Shown here: positions 28,008 through 34,910 of the stretch, piece after piece | How positions within the stretch are numbered: position 1 is the first letter of the stretch | Layout: the number at the start of each line of letters is the position of its first letter | DNA from: Acidovorax sp. | GTDB lineage: Bacteria > Pseudomonadota > Gammaproteobacteria > Burkholderiales > Burkholderiaceae_C | Direction: 5' to 3' | DNA: 46,942 nt | Assembly (NCBI RefSeq): GCF_021287135.1 | Contig: NZ_JAJTBB010000025.1 | Coordinates: forward strand, 1-46,942 | Notes under the pieces: generated by a model | What the model was told of the DNA's origin: nothing | The model's database searches: none | What the model saw: only the letters and a program-made list of their open reading frames with translations | Position numbers and translations under genes: made by a program

Positions 28008-28055
28008 AAAAATGATAGCGGCCAGCGCTTGTCCAGCAAGCGCTAGCGCCCTAAA
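28008..28055 (+). repeat. Comamonad-type short repeat, copy 6 (against the tonB start codon)
   Basis: AAAAATGATAGCGGCC head, CCAGCGCTTG core, then AAGCGCTAGCGCCC. The inner arms CAGCGCTTG and CAAGCGCTAG can form a hairpin. The head abuts the tonB ATG (minus strand). Confidence 0.72.
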
Positions 28056-28068
28056 AGACCCTCACTGA

Positions 28069-28143
28069 TTATTTGCGAAAGATCCACCAGGCCGAGCCTG
28101 CGACAAGGATCAGGCTGCCTGCGAGTGTAGAGAGGAGTTCCAT
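28069..28143 (-). CDS. Possible 24-residue membrane protein
   Basis: A 24-codon frame that overlaps the 3' end of bfd by 34 bases in another frame. The product is almost one membrane helix: [16 protein letters not shown] followed by SAWWIFRK, a positively charged end after an aromatic belt. That composition is unlikely for random out-of-frame sequence but does not prove expression. GGAAAG lies 9 bases upstream of the ATG. It lies between bfd and tonB on the same strand and could be co-expressed with them. I recognise no family. Confidence 0.5.
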   Translation of the reverse strand: MELLSTLAGSLILVAGSAWWIFRK

Positions 28144-28382
28144 GACTTGCTTTCCAGAATGGAGCTGGCAAGCTGGATGGCCTGGGGCGCTGCATCGTTG
28201 TGCAGGGCGGCCACAGGGGCCGAAGGGCTGCACTGGGCCACCACGTCCCGGGCGCAGCCTTCGCAGCACCCGCACTGCGTGGCCACACCCAGTTCGAACT
28301 GGATTTCGTCAAAGCTCATCCCGGCACGGGCGTGGCGGGCGATCTCCCGGTCGGAAATCCGGCGGCAAACACAAACGATCAT
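28110..28382 (-). CDS. bfd: Bacterioferritin-associated ferredoxin
   Basis: Bfd is a 2Fe-2S protein that reduces and releases iron stored in bacterioferritin when iron is scarce. The 90-residue product starts [21 protein letters not shown] and has the four expected ligands at Cys4, Cys6, Cys37 and Cys40 (TQCGCCEGC). The C-terminal 40 residues are longer than in E. coli Bfd (64 residues) and have no evident motif. ATG 28382 gives the family N-terminus; an upstream open stretch runs through the promoter. It is probably first in bfd-(24-aa ORF)-tonB-exbB-exbD. Confidence 0.92.
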   Translation of the reverse strand: MIVCVCRRISDREIARHARAGMSFDEIQFELGVATQCGCCEGCARDVVAQCSPSAPVAALHNDAAPQAIQLASSILESKSWNSSLHSQAA

Positions 28383-28427
28383 GGCGGCAGGGCAGACAGT
28401 GTGGCTGGCGTTGATTGGGATGTTGAA

Positions 28428-28457
28428 ATTATAAATGCGAATCCATCGCATTTGCAA
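28428..28457 (-). promoter_or_regulatory. bfd promoter with Fur-like palindrome
   Basis: On the minus strand TTGCAA and TATAAT are 18 bases apart. The perfect inverted repeat AAATGCGA-N5-TCGCATTT (28433-28453) fills the spacer. The motif resembles betaproteobacterial iron-repressor sites, and bfd is a classic Fur target, so Fur binding is likely but inferred. Confidence 0.65.
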
Positions 28458-28506
28458 TAAATCAACGGTGCCTGCAGGGGCAACGGTCGGCACCTGCCAT
28501 GGCACC

Positions 28507-29625
28507 TTAGTCGGGTGCGATCAAGGCGGGGGACGCGTCGGCCAGCGTGGCGCAGCCGGTGAGGGCCATGGCGATCTCCAGCTCGTCGCGCAGCAGGCGC
28601 AGCACGTGGGCCACGCCGGCCGCCCCTGCGTTGGCCAGGCCCCAGACGGCCGGGCGCCCCACCAGCACGGCCGACGCCCCCAAGGCCATGGCCTTGAGCA
28701 CATCGGTGCCGCGCCGGATGCCGCCGTCCACCAGCACCGGCACCGCCCCGCCCACGGCCTGCACGACGCGGGGCAGGGCCGTGGCGGTGGCGGGGGCCGT
28801 ATCGAGCGTGCGCCCGCCGTGGTTGGACACGATCAGCCCCGCCGCGCCCGCATCCACGGCCTGCCGCGCATCAGCCGGGTGCAGCACGCCCTTGAGCAGC
28901 ACGGGCAGGCGTGTCACCGACCGGAGCCAGGCGATGTCGTCCCAAGTGGGAGCGTGGTGCAGCAGCCCGTCGAACAAGGCGCTCTGCCCGGCGGCGAGGC
29001 GGGGCGCTGCGGGCGGCTGCATGCCGGCCAGGTTCACGGGGCCGATGCCAGGCGGCAGCCGAAAGCCTGCGCGCCGTTCGCGGTCCCGCGCACCGCTGGT
29101 GGGGGCGTCCACCGTCAGCACCAGGGCCTCGTACCCGGCGGCCTCGGCGCGCTGCACCAGCGCCCGGGTGAAGCCGCGGTCCGGCTGCAGGTACAGCTGG
29201 AACCACAGGGGCCCGCGGCCCGGGTCCGGGTGCACGGCGCTGGCCACGGCCTCCAGCGACACGCTGGCCTGGGTGCTGAGCACCACGCCCGCGCCCAGCG
29301 CGGCCGCGGCGTAGACCAGGGCCAGTTCGCCGTCCGGGTGGGCCAGGCGCTGAAAGGCAATGGGCGCCAGCAGGATGGGATGCGCCAGCGTGCGGCCCAG
29401 CAGCGGGACCCGCGTGTGCCCGCCGGCCAGCGGGCGCAGCACCCGCGGCCACAGTGGCAGGGCTTCCCACGCGCTGCGGTTGCTGCGCAGGGTGATCTCA
29501 TCGGCCGCGCCGCCGCTGAAGTACGACCAGGCGTTGTCGTCCAGCCTTTGGCGGGCGTGCTGCTCATGGTCGGGCAGGCTCACGATGTCGGCTGCAAGCG
29601 GCTGCTGGACGGGAAGAGTGGTCAT
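28507..29625 (-). CDS. FMN-dependent alpha-hydroxy-acid oxidase/dehydrogenase
   Basis: The 372-residue protein is an FMN TIM barrel of the LldD/glycolate-oxidase family: WSYFSGGAADEITLRSNRSAWE at the N-terminus, PLLGRTLAHPILLAPIAFQRLAHPDGE, the catalytic-His motif IVSNHGGRTLD and the FMN-phosphate site LVDGGIRRGTDVLKAMALGASAVLVGRP. It would oxidise lactate, glycolate or another 2-hydroxy acid; the substrate is unknown. ATG 29625 (MTTLPVQQ) is likely; an upstream ATG at 29658 lies inside a repeat copy. No ribosome-binding site is visible because the repeat abuts the start, as at tonB. Its place inside an iron block is unexplained. Confidence 0.88.
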   Translation of the reverse strand: MTTLPVQQPLAADIVSLPDHEQHARQRLDDNAWSYFSGGAADEITLRSNRSAWEALPLWPRVLRPLAGGHTRVPLLGRTLAHPILLAPIAFQRLAHPDGELALVYAAAALGAGVVLSTQASVSLEAVASAVHPDPGRGPLWFQLYLQPDRGFTRALVQRAEAAGYEALVLTVDAPTSGARDRERRAGFRLPPGIGPVNLAGMQPPAAPRLAAGQSALFDGLLHHAPTWDDIAWLRSVTRLPVLLKGVLHPADARQAVDAGAAGLIVSNHGGRTLDTAPATATALPRVVQAVGGAVPVLVDGGIRRGTDVLKAMALGASAVLVGRPAVWGLANAGAAGVAHVLRLLRDELEIAMALTGCATLADASPALIAPD

Positions 29626-29679
29626 ATCAAAGAAAATAGCTGCTGGCGCTTGATGCATAAGCGTGAGCAGCTATCAATA
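29624..29679 (+). repeat. Comamonad-type short repeat, copy 7 (against the hydroxy-acid oxidase start)
   Basis: Arms ATAGCTGCT and AGCAGCTAT are perfectly inverted around GGCGCTTGATGCATAAGCG, with inner GCTT/AAGC pairing, giving an imperfect cruciform. The head abuts the oxidase ATG. Confidence 0.72.
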
Positions 29680-29780
29680 AAGGAGCAATTGCAGTGCGGC
29701 GCCGCCGGCGCGGGCGCCCCGCCGCACGGTGCCGGACGATGGGGGGCTGTTCGGCCTTCGTCTTTGCGGGTGGCGGTGCC

Positions 29781-30470
29781 TCATACATCGGCCCACATGC
29801 GCAGCAGGTTGTGGTACGTGCCGGAGAGCGCGATCACCGAAGGATCCTTCTCGCCCACGCTTTGGCGCAGCCGCAGCAGCGCCATGTCCATGTCGAACAG
29901 CAACTGCCGCTGCTCCAGCCCGCGGACCATGCTCTCCACCCAGAAGAAGCTGCACACGCGGCGGCCCCGCGTGACCGGGGACACCTGGTGCACGGTGCTG
30001 CTGGGGTACAGGATCAGGTCGCCGGCCGGCAGCTTGATGCGCTTTTCGCCCCAGGCCTCGCTGGCCACGAGTTCGCCGCCCTCGTATTCGTCCGGCGGCG
30101 TGAGAAACAGCGTGCACGACAGGTCGCTGCGCACCCAGCACTTGTCGGCGCGGGAGTGCATGACGGCGCTGTCCACATGGTTGCCATAGAAATTGGCCTC
30201 GCCGCCGTAGTTGTTGAACAGCGGGTTGAAGATGCGCCGCGGCAGGGCCGCCGAGAAGAACAGCGCATTGCGGTGCAGCGCGGCCTTGACCAAACCCTGC
30301 AGCTGCGCGGAGACATCGCTGCCTTGGGCCAGCTGCAGATTGTTCTTCTGGTGCACGGCTTGCTCGCCCGCACTGCGCGCGCCTTCCACCCACGGGGCCT
30401 CAGGCCCCAGGTGCTGGCGAAAGAAGGCCACTTCGTCTGCGCTGAGAACGTCTTTGATGTGCAGGAACAT
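29781..30470 (-). CDS. piuC: Fe(II)/2-oxoglutarate-dependent dioxygenase of the PiuC/PKHD-type family
   Basis: The 229-residue protein has the double-stranded beta-helix metal site: His-x-Asp in GNHVDSAVMHSRAD, the distal His in SSTVHQVSPVTRGRR and the 2-oxoglutarate-binding Arg in the same segment. The N-terminal LSADEVAFFRQHL and C-terminal LSGTYHNLLRMWADV are typical of PiuC/YbiX proteins, which sit beside catecholate siderophore receptors. The hydroxylated substrate is unknown. ATG 30470 gives MFLHIKDVLS; a longer frame adds 13 codons. It lies downstream of the receptor gene, separated by a large hairpin. Confidence 0.9.
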   Translation of the reverse strand: MFLHIKDVLSADEVAFFRQHLGPEAPWVEGARSAGEQAVHQKNNLQLAQGSDVSAQLQGLVKAALHRNALFFSAALPRRIFNPLFNNYGGEANFYGNHVDSAVMHSRADKCWVRSDLSCTLFLTPPDEYEGGELVASEAWGEKRIKLPAGDLILYPSSTVHQVSPVTRGRRVCSFFWVESMVRGLEQRQLLFDMDMALLRLRQSVGEKDPSVIALSGTYHNLLRMWADV

Positions 30471-30484
30471 GGTGCTCGATGATG

Positions 30485-30526
30485 AACCCGCGCGCGCCGG
30501 GATGTCCACTGCGGCGCGCGCGGGTT
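30485..30526. other. Large GC-rich hairpin between receptor gene and piuC
   Basis: Perfect 14-bp arms (AACCCGCGCGCGCC and its complement) with a 14-base loop, lying in the 72-base gap. No T-run follows on the minus strand, so an mRNA-stabilising or attenuating role is more likely than simple termination. Confidence 0.6.
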
Positions 30527-30542
30527 GTGCTTCGCCCTGGGG

Positions 30543-32795
30543 TCAGAAGCGGGTCTTCAGCGTCAGCTGCACGGCGCGCGGCGCGCCCGGCGTGTAGAAG
30601 CCGCGGTACAGGCCGTCCGCATAGGTGCGGTCGAACAGGTTGCTGACGTTGAGCTTGAGCGAGGTCTTGTCGTCAAACGCGTATTCCGCCATGGCGTCCA
30701 TCACGGCAAAGCCGCTGGCATACACCGCACGGGAGCCCTCGGGGTTCTGCTTGGCGCGGTAGGTGATGCCGGCGCCCACGCGCAGCTTGGAGGTCACGGC
30801 ATACGTGCTCCACACGCTGCCGCTGTGCTTGGGCGTGAGGCCTGGGCGGTCGCCCTGCACCTGCGCGCCGCCGCCGTTGGCCGCCAGCGCCACGTTGCTG
30901 CGGTCGATCTTGGCCGAGGGAATCCAGGTGTGGTTGAAGAACAGCTCCCACTTCGGCGTCAGGCGGCCCGCCAGGTTGAACTCCATGCCCGTGGCGTGGC
31001 GCTTGCCCGACAGCAGCTCCTGCGCCGCGGCAGAGTCGGGGTCGGTATTGCGCTCGTTGTACTTCTCGCTGTAGAAGGCGGCCACGCCCAGCAGCGCGCG
31101 GCGCTCAAACAGCTCGAACTTGCTGCCGATCTCGATGTTGCGGCTCTTCTCGGCGGGCGTGTTGGCCGCGCGTGTCGTGCCGTTGTTAAGGTTGATGCCG
31201 TACTGGTAGGTGTCGCCCGACGTGTTGTACGAGGTGCCATACGACACGTAGTACGACGACAGCTCGTCCGGCTGGAACAGCAGGCCCAGGCGGGGGCTGA
31301 ACAGGCTGTCGGAGCGGTCGCCGGCGACACTGCCATCGGGGTTGCGGTACGACGCCTTGAAGTTGTCATAGCGCAGGCCGCCCACGAACTTCAGGGTGTC
31401 GTTCAGCGAGACCGTGTCCTGGAAGTACAGGCCCAGGTTGCGCGAGGTGAACGTGTTCCATGCCACGGGCGCGCGGCCGTCCGCCACCCATGCGCCATCG
31501 TTGGGCGTGCCCACCGTGGTGGTGGGGCGGGGCGTGGGGTTGGAATAGTTCTGGTTGCGCTTGGCGTCGTCGTCGTAATAGTCCACGCCGGCCAGCACCG
31601 CGTTCTTGCGGCCTCCCCAGTTGAAGGTGTTGCTGTAGTCGCTTTGCACCTGCAGCACATCGCTCTCGCCCTTGCGGCCCTTGGACCCACGGGTCAGCAC
31701 GGTGCTGTCGTTGATCTGGCCCAGTGTGATGTTGCTGTTCTGAAAGCCGATGGTGCTGGCCAGCAGATCGCGCTCGTACCGGCCGTAGCGCAGGCGCGTG
31801 TTCAGCTCGCCACTGTCGTCAAAGCGGTGGATGTGGCCCAGCGTGACGTACTGCGACGAGGTGTTGTTGTGGTCGCTGGCCAGGCCGTAGTAGTTGCGTG
31901 CGTCCAGCGGCGTGTTGATCTTGCCGTCCACCAGGCGCCAGGGGTGGTTGTAGAGCGGGCGGCCCTTGGATTCGAGGTAGTACAGCCCGATCGAGAACTC
32001 GTCCCGCGTGCCGATGCCCCAGGCGAACGTGGGCGCAATGCCGCGCTTGTCCTGCTTGGCGCCATAGTTGTCGAACTCCTGCACCATCGCGTTCAGGCGG
32101 AACGCGGCGTTTTCGCCGGTCTTGAAGTTGAAGTCGCCCGTCAGGCGGTGGTACTGGCCCGTGCCCAGCGTGTACGAGACCTCGTGCTGGTCGATGAGCA
32201 GGGGCGCCTTGTTGACCTGGTTGACCACGCCGCCGGTGGAGCCCTTGCCAAACAGCATGGAGGCCGAGCCCTTGAGCACTTCGATGCGGTCGTTGTTGAA
32301 GGTGTCGCGCTCGATCAGCGGAGCGTCCTTCATGCCGTCCACGTAGATATCGCCCGCCTGGCCCAGCGAGAAGCCGCGCAGGCGCACGTCCTCTTCGCCG
32401 GTTTCGCCCGACAGGAACGTGACGCCGGCCGTGGTGCGCAGCACCTCGCGGAAGTCGTCCTGGTTGCGGTCGTTCATCAGCTTCTCGGTGAACACCGTCA
32501 CCGATTGCGGAATGTCCTTGATGTCCTGCTTGCCCTTGCCGACGGTGGTCTGCTTGATGAGCAGTGTGTCCTTGCCCTGGACCTCCGCCTGCTCCTTGAC
32601 CGTCACGGTCGACAGGGTGGTTTCGGCCGGCGCGGTCTGCGCCATGCTGCCCACAGAGGCGGCCAGCATCAACGCGCCCAGCGGAAGCAGGGCCTTGTCC
32701 GATGCCATGCCGCTACGGGGAGCAAATGCAGAGGCGGTAGTGTTTTGTGGGGTGCGCAGCAAAGTGCTGCGGCGCTGAGCGCGGTTTTTCGCCAA
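30543..32795 (-). CDS. TonB-dependent siderophore receptor
   Basis: The 750-residue outer-membrane receptor has a signal region (PLGALMLAASVGSMAQ at about 38-53) and a TonB-box-like stretch (STVTVKEQA) after it. The plug domain (KDIPQSVTVFTEKLMNDRNQDDFREVLRTTAGV, RLRGF, DGMKD, RIEVLKGSASMLFGKGSTGGVVN) and a 22-strand barrel ending in RAVQLTLKTRF follow. It most resembles Fiu/FhuE-type ferric siderophore receptors; piuC next to it suggests a catecholate ligand. The start is a TTG at 32795 with GGAGG 7 bases upstream. ATG at 32708 also gives a signal peptide but has no good ribosome-binding site. Confidence 0.93.
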   Translation of the reverse strand: MAKNRAQRRSTLLRTPQNTTASAFAPRSGMASDKALLPLGALMLAASVGSMAQTAPAETTLSTVTVKEQAEVQGKDTLLIKQTTVGKGKQDIKDIPQSVTVFTEKLMNDRNQDDFREVLRTTAGVTFLSGETGEEDVRLRGFSLGQAGDIYVDGMKDAPLIERDTFNNDRIEVLKGSASMLFGKGSTGGVVNQVNKAPLLIDQHEVSYTLGTGQYHRLTGDFNFKTGENAAFRLNAMVQEFDNYGAKQDKRGIAPTFAWGIGTRDEFSIGLYYLESKGRPLYNHPWRLVDGKINTPLDARNYYGLASDHNNTSSQYVTLGHIHRFDDSGELNTRLRYGRYERDLLASTIGFQNSNITLGQINDSTVLTRGSKGRKGESDVLQVQSDYSNTFNWGGRKNAVLAGVDYYDDDAKRNQNYSNPTPRPTTTVGTPNDGAWVADGRAPVAWNTFTSRNLGLYFQDTVSLNDTLKFVGGLRYDNFKASYRNPDGSVAGDRSDSLFSPRLGLLFQPDELSSYYVSYGTSYNTSGDTYQYGINLNNGTTRAANTPAEKSRNIEIGSKFELFERRALLGVAAFYSEKYNERNTDPDSAAAQELLSGKRHATGMEFNLAGRLTPKWELFFNHTWIPSAKIDRSNVALAANGGGAQVQGDRPGLTPKHSGSVWSTYAVTSKLRVGAGITYRAKQNPEGSRAVYASGFAVMDAMAEYAFDDKTSLKLNVSNLFDRTYADGLYRGFYTPGAPRAVQLTLKTRF

Positions 32796-32915
32796 GATTG
32801 GCCTCCGTCAAAGGGAAATGTGCTGTGGGCGCGTGAAAGCGCCGGGCGCAGACGAGAGGCAGTGGCTAGATGAACATGGCTGTGCTTCGACTTGCAGCTT
32901 TATGTTACATCAAAT

Positions 32916-32934
32916 GCGGGTCATTCTCATTTGC
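32916..32934 (-). promoter_or_regulatory. Fur-like box upstream of the siderophore receptor
   Basis: On the minus strand GCAAATGAGAATGACCCGC, with the AATGAGAAT core common in betaproteobacterial Fur sites, flanked by an outer imperfect palindrome (ATCAATGC ... GCATTTGAT). TTGACA lies beside it, but I find no convincing -10 box. It is 121 bases before the TTG start. Confidence 0.6.
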
Positions 32935-32972
32935 ATTGATGTCAATTTGCCACACGCCGGGCCGCCGCCATG

Positions 32973-32997
32973 AAAAAAGCCGGCAAAGCCGGCTTTT
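32973..32997 (-). terminator. Rho-independent terminator of the SWIB-domain gene
   Basis: AAAAGCCGGC / GCCGGCTTTT stem with a three-base loop and a run of T on the minus strand, 23 bases past the stop at 33020. Confidence 0.9.
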
Positions 32998-33019
32998 GGG
33001 GGAGTTTGCGCAGCAGCGC

Positions 33020-33340
33020 TTACTTGACGTGCTTGCCGATCAGGCCGGCCAGTTCAAACATCGACACCTGGGGCTTGCCAAACAGTTCCTTCAGCTTGGC
33101 GTCGGCGTTGATGTTGCGCTTGTTGGTGGCGTCCTGCAGGTTGTTGGCCTTGATGTAGGTCCACAGCTTGCTGATGATCTCCGTGCGCGGCAGAGGCGCC
33201 GAGCCCACCACGGCAGCCAGCGCGGGGCTGGGCGTGAGCGCCTTCATGAAGGCGGCATTGGGGGTGCGCTTCTTGGCGGGGGCAGCAGCCTTCTTGGCTG
33301 CGGGGGCTGTTTTTGCCGGAGCTTTTTTTGCAGTTGCCAT
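33020..33340 (-). CDS. SWIB/MDM2-domain protein
   Basis: The 106-residue product has a basic Lys/Ala/Pro-rich N-terminal tail (about 1-30, histone-H1-like) and a C-terminal SWIB/MDM2 domain (ALAAVVGSAPLPRTEIISKLWTYIKANNLQDATNKRNINADAKLKELFGKPQVSMFELAGLIGKHVK). SWIB domains occur in eukaryotic chromatin-remodelling proteins and in chlamydial and betaproteobacterial proteins, where a nucleoid role is suspected but not shown. ATG 33340 has GGAAAA upstream. The gene is monocistronic, with its own terminator. Confidence 0.92.
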   Translation of the reverse strand: MATAKKAPAKTAPAAKKAAAPAKKRTPNAAFMKALTPSPALAAVVGSAPLPRTEIISKLWTYIKANNLQDATNKRNINADAKLKELFGKPQVSMFELAGLIGKHVK

Positions 33341-33648
33341 GTTGGGTTTTCCTTGGAAGTAGATTTTCACCAGCGAAGACGACGCTTTCCCACTGGCAGG
33401 CCGATGCTACTGGGAAAAAAACACGTTTCCAAGGGAAGCGGGGCTTTTTTTGCCTCGATTTGTAGCCGTGGCGCCGCGTTCCGGCCCAAAGCGGCCCGCA
33501 AAGCGCGCCGTTGTTGACAATTCAGAGGTTTCGGGGCGCTTGCGGCAGGGTGTTTTCGCTGTACGACAATGCAAGGCGAACCCCCGCCGTGCCGTTGTGG
33601 CGCTGGCGGACCGACTGCCCACGTTTCGTTTTTTTGAAAGGCTTCAGC

Positions 33649-34164
33649 ATGTCTGCCGTTCCCCCCGTTCCGACGTTCAGCACCTGTGATTTCTGTGACG
33701 CGCACAAGGGCGACCTGAGCGGCGCCTTCCGCGTGCTCCCGCCCGTGTTCCAGAGCTATGGCGCGGTGGCGGCGTTTGCCGGACCGGTCAGCACCGTCAA
33801 GTGCCACGAGGACAACACCCAGGTCAAGGCGGCCGTCGAATCGTCGGGCGAGGGGCGCGTGCTGGTGGTCGACGGCGGTGCATCGTTGCGCCGGGCACTC
33901 GTGGGCGGCAACCTGGCTGCGGCGGCGGCCCGCAACGGCTGGGCCGGGCTGGTGGTCAACGGCTGCGTGCGCGACGTGGCCGAACTGAATGCTGCGGCGG
34001 TCGGCATCCGGGCGCTGGCGCTGATGCCGCTGCCCACGGAGCGCCGGGGGGAAGGCCAGCGAGACGTGCCGGTGCAGATGCAAGGGGTCTGGGTGCGGCC
34101 GGGCGACTGGCTGTACGCCGACGCCGACGGCATCGTGGTGGGCGCGCAGCCGTTGTCCAAGTAG
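33649..34164 (+). CDS. rraA: RraA-family protein
   Basis: The 171-residue protein matches the RraA/4-hydroxy-4-methyl-2-oxoglutarate aldolase family: TFSTCDFCDAHKG, GPVSTVKCHEDNTQVKAAV, the active-site-like GRVLVVDGGASLRRALVGGNLAAAAARNGWAGLVVNGCVRDVAEL and the C-terminal GDWLYADADGIVV. In E. coli RraA binds RNase E and lowers its activity; others are metal-dependent aldolases. Sequence alone does not decide between these. ATG 33649 fits the family N-terminus. It is divergent from the SWIB gene. Confidence 0.9.
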   Translation: MSAVPPVPTFSTCDFCDAHKGDLSGAFRVLPPVFQSYGAVAAFAGPVSTVKCHEDNTQVKAAVESSGEGRVLVVDGGASLRRALVGGNLAAAAARNGWAGLVVNGCVRDVAELNAAAVGIRALALMPLPTERRGEGQRDVPVQMQGVWVRPGDWLYADADGIVVGAQPLSK

Positions 34165-34224
34165 ATCGCCCGGGGCCTGGCCCCGCCACCCGCTTTCGTT
34201 TTTCCTGGCCCGGAGCCCTCTGCC

Positions 34225-34650
34225 ATGCCCGAACCAACGCCGGCAGCGCCGGCCCTCCGCCATGTTTTTGTCTACGGCACGCTGCGCCGCGGCGGCATCA
34301 ACGACATCACGCGGTTGCGCCCCGCTCCCCGCTTCGTGGGGGCGGCGCGCGTGGCCGGCGTGCTCTACCACCTGGGGGCCTATCCCGGCATGACGCTGGG
34401 CGGCAGCGAATGGGTGCAAGGGGAGGTCTACGCCATCGACCCGGCCCTGGAGCCTCTGCTGGACGAAATCGAGGACCTCGGCTCCCACCCCACGGACGAG
34501 TACATCAAGCGCGAGATCGACGTCGCGGTGGACACCCGGGTGCTGCAGTGCCTGGTGTACGAAATCAACCCCCGCTACGCCCAGCCTGCACTGCGCGTGC
34601 CTGGCGGGGACTGGATGCAGGCGGTGGCGCCGCAGCCGTCGCTGCGATGA
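34225..34650 (+). CDS. Gamma-glutamylcyclotransferase-like (AIG2 family) protein
   Basis: The 141-residue protein has the AIG2/GGCT-fold signature HVFVYGTLRRGGINDI near the N-terminus (glycine loop) and the acidic stretch LEPLLDEIEDLGSHPTDEYIKREI that carries the usual catalytic glutamate. Relatives release 5-oxoproline from gamma-glutamyl compounds; the substrate here is unknown. It begins 60 bases after rraA on the same strand and may be co-transcribed. Confidence 0.85.
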   Translation: MPEPTPAAPALRHVFVYGTLRRGGINDITRLRPAPRFVGAARVAGVLYHLGAYPGMTLGGSEWVQGEVYAIDPALEPLLDEIEDLGSHPTDEYIKREIDVAVDTRVLQCLVYEINPRYAQPALRVPGGDWMQAVAPQPSLR

Positions 34651-34910
34651 CGGGTGCGTTTTTTGTGTGATGAGAGTTGCTTTTCATGATGTGAATTGCA
34701 ACGATTGCTGCGCTGCGAAATTTTTTCTCAATATGAGAAATTCTTTTTCACATTGAGGGAGTGTGTTGCTAAGCTATTGATGTGTAAGAGAAAAATTTAT
34801 CTCTTGTATAAGACATAAGAGCTTGCGCAGGTCTTATAGAAGACTTACAGTTGTCTCCAAGGGCGGCATCTGCAGCCCGGTGTTTTCAACCAACCCTCTG
34901 GAGTGATCTC
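34651..34910 (+). promoter_or_regulatory. aceA upstream control region with three palindromes
   Basis: The 260-base region is much more AT-rich than its surroundings. It contains TTTCTCA-ATA-TGAGAAA (34724-34740) and two similar sites, TCTT-GTAT-AAGA (34802-34813) and GTCTT-ATAG-AAGAC (34831-34844), whose centres are 30 bases apart (about three helical turns). This is the pattern of cooperative dimer binding. The regulator is not identified. I could not define a confident -35/-10 pair. Confidence 0.6.

Noticed and set aside
29694-29727. GTGCGGCG / CGCCGCAC hairpin downstream of piuC as a terminator
   Set aside because: The stem is strong but no T-run follows on either strand, so I do not call it a terminator.
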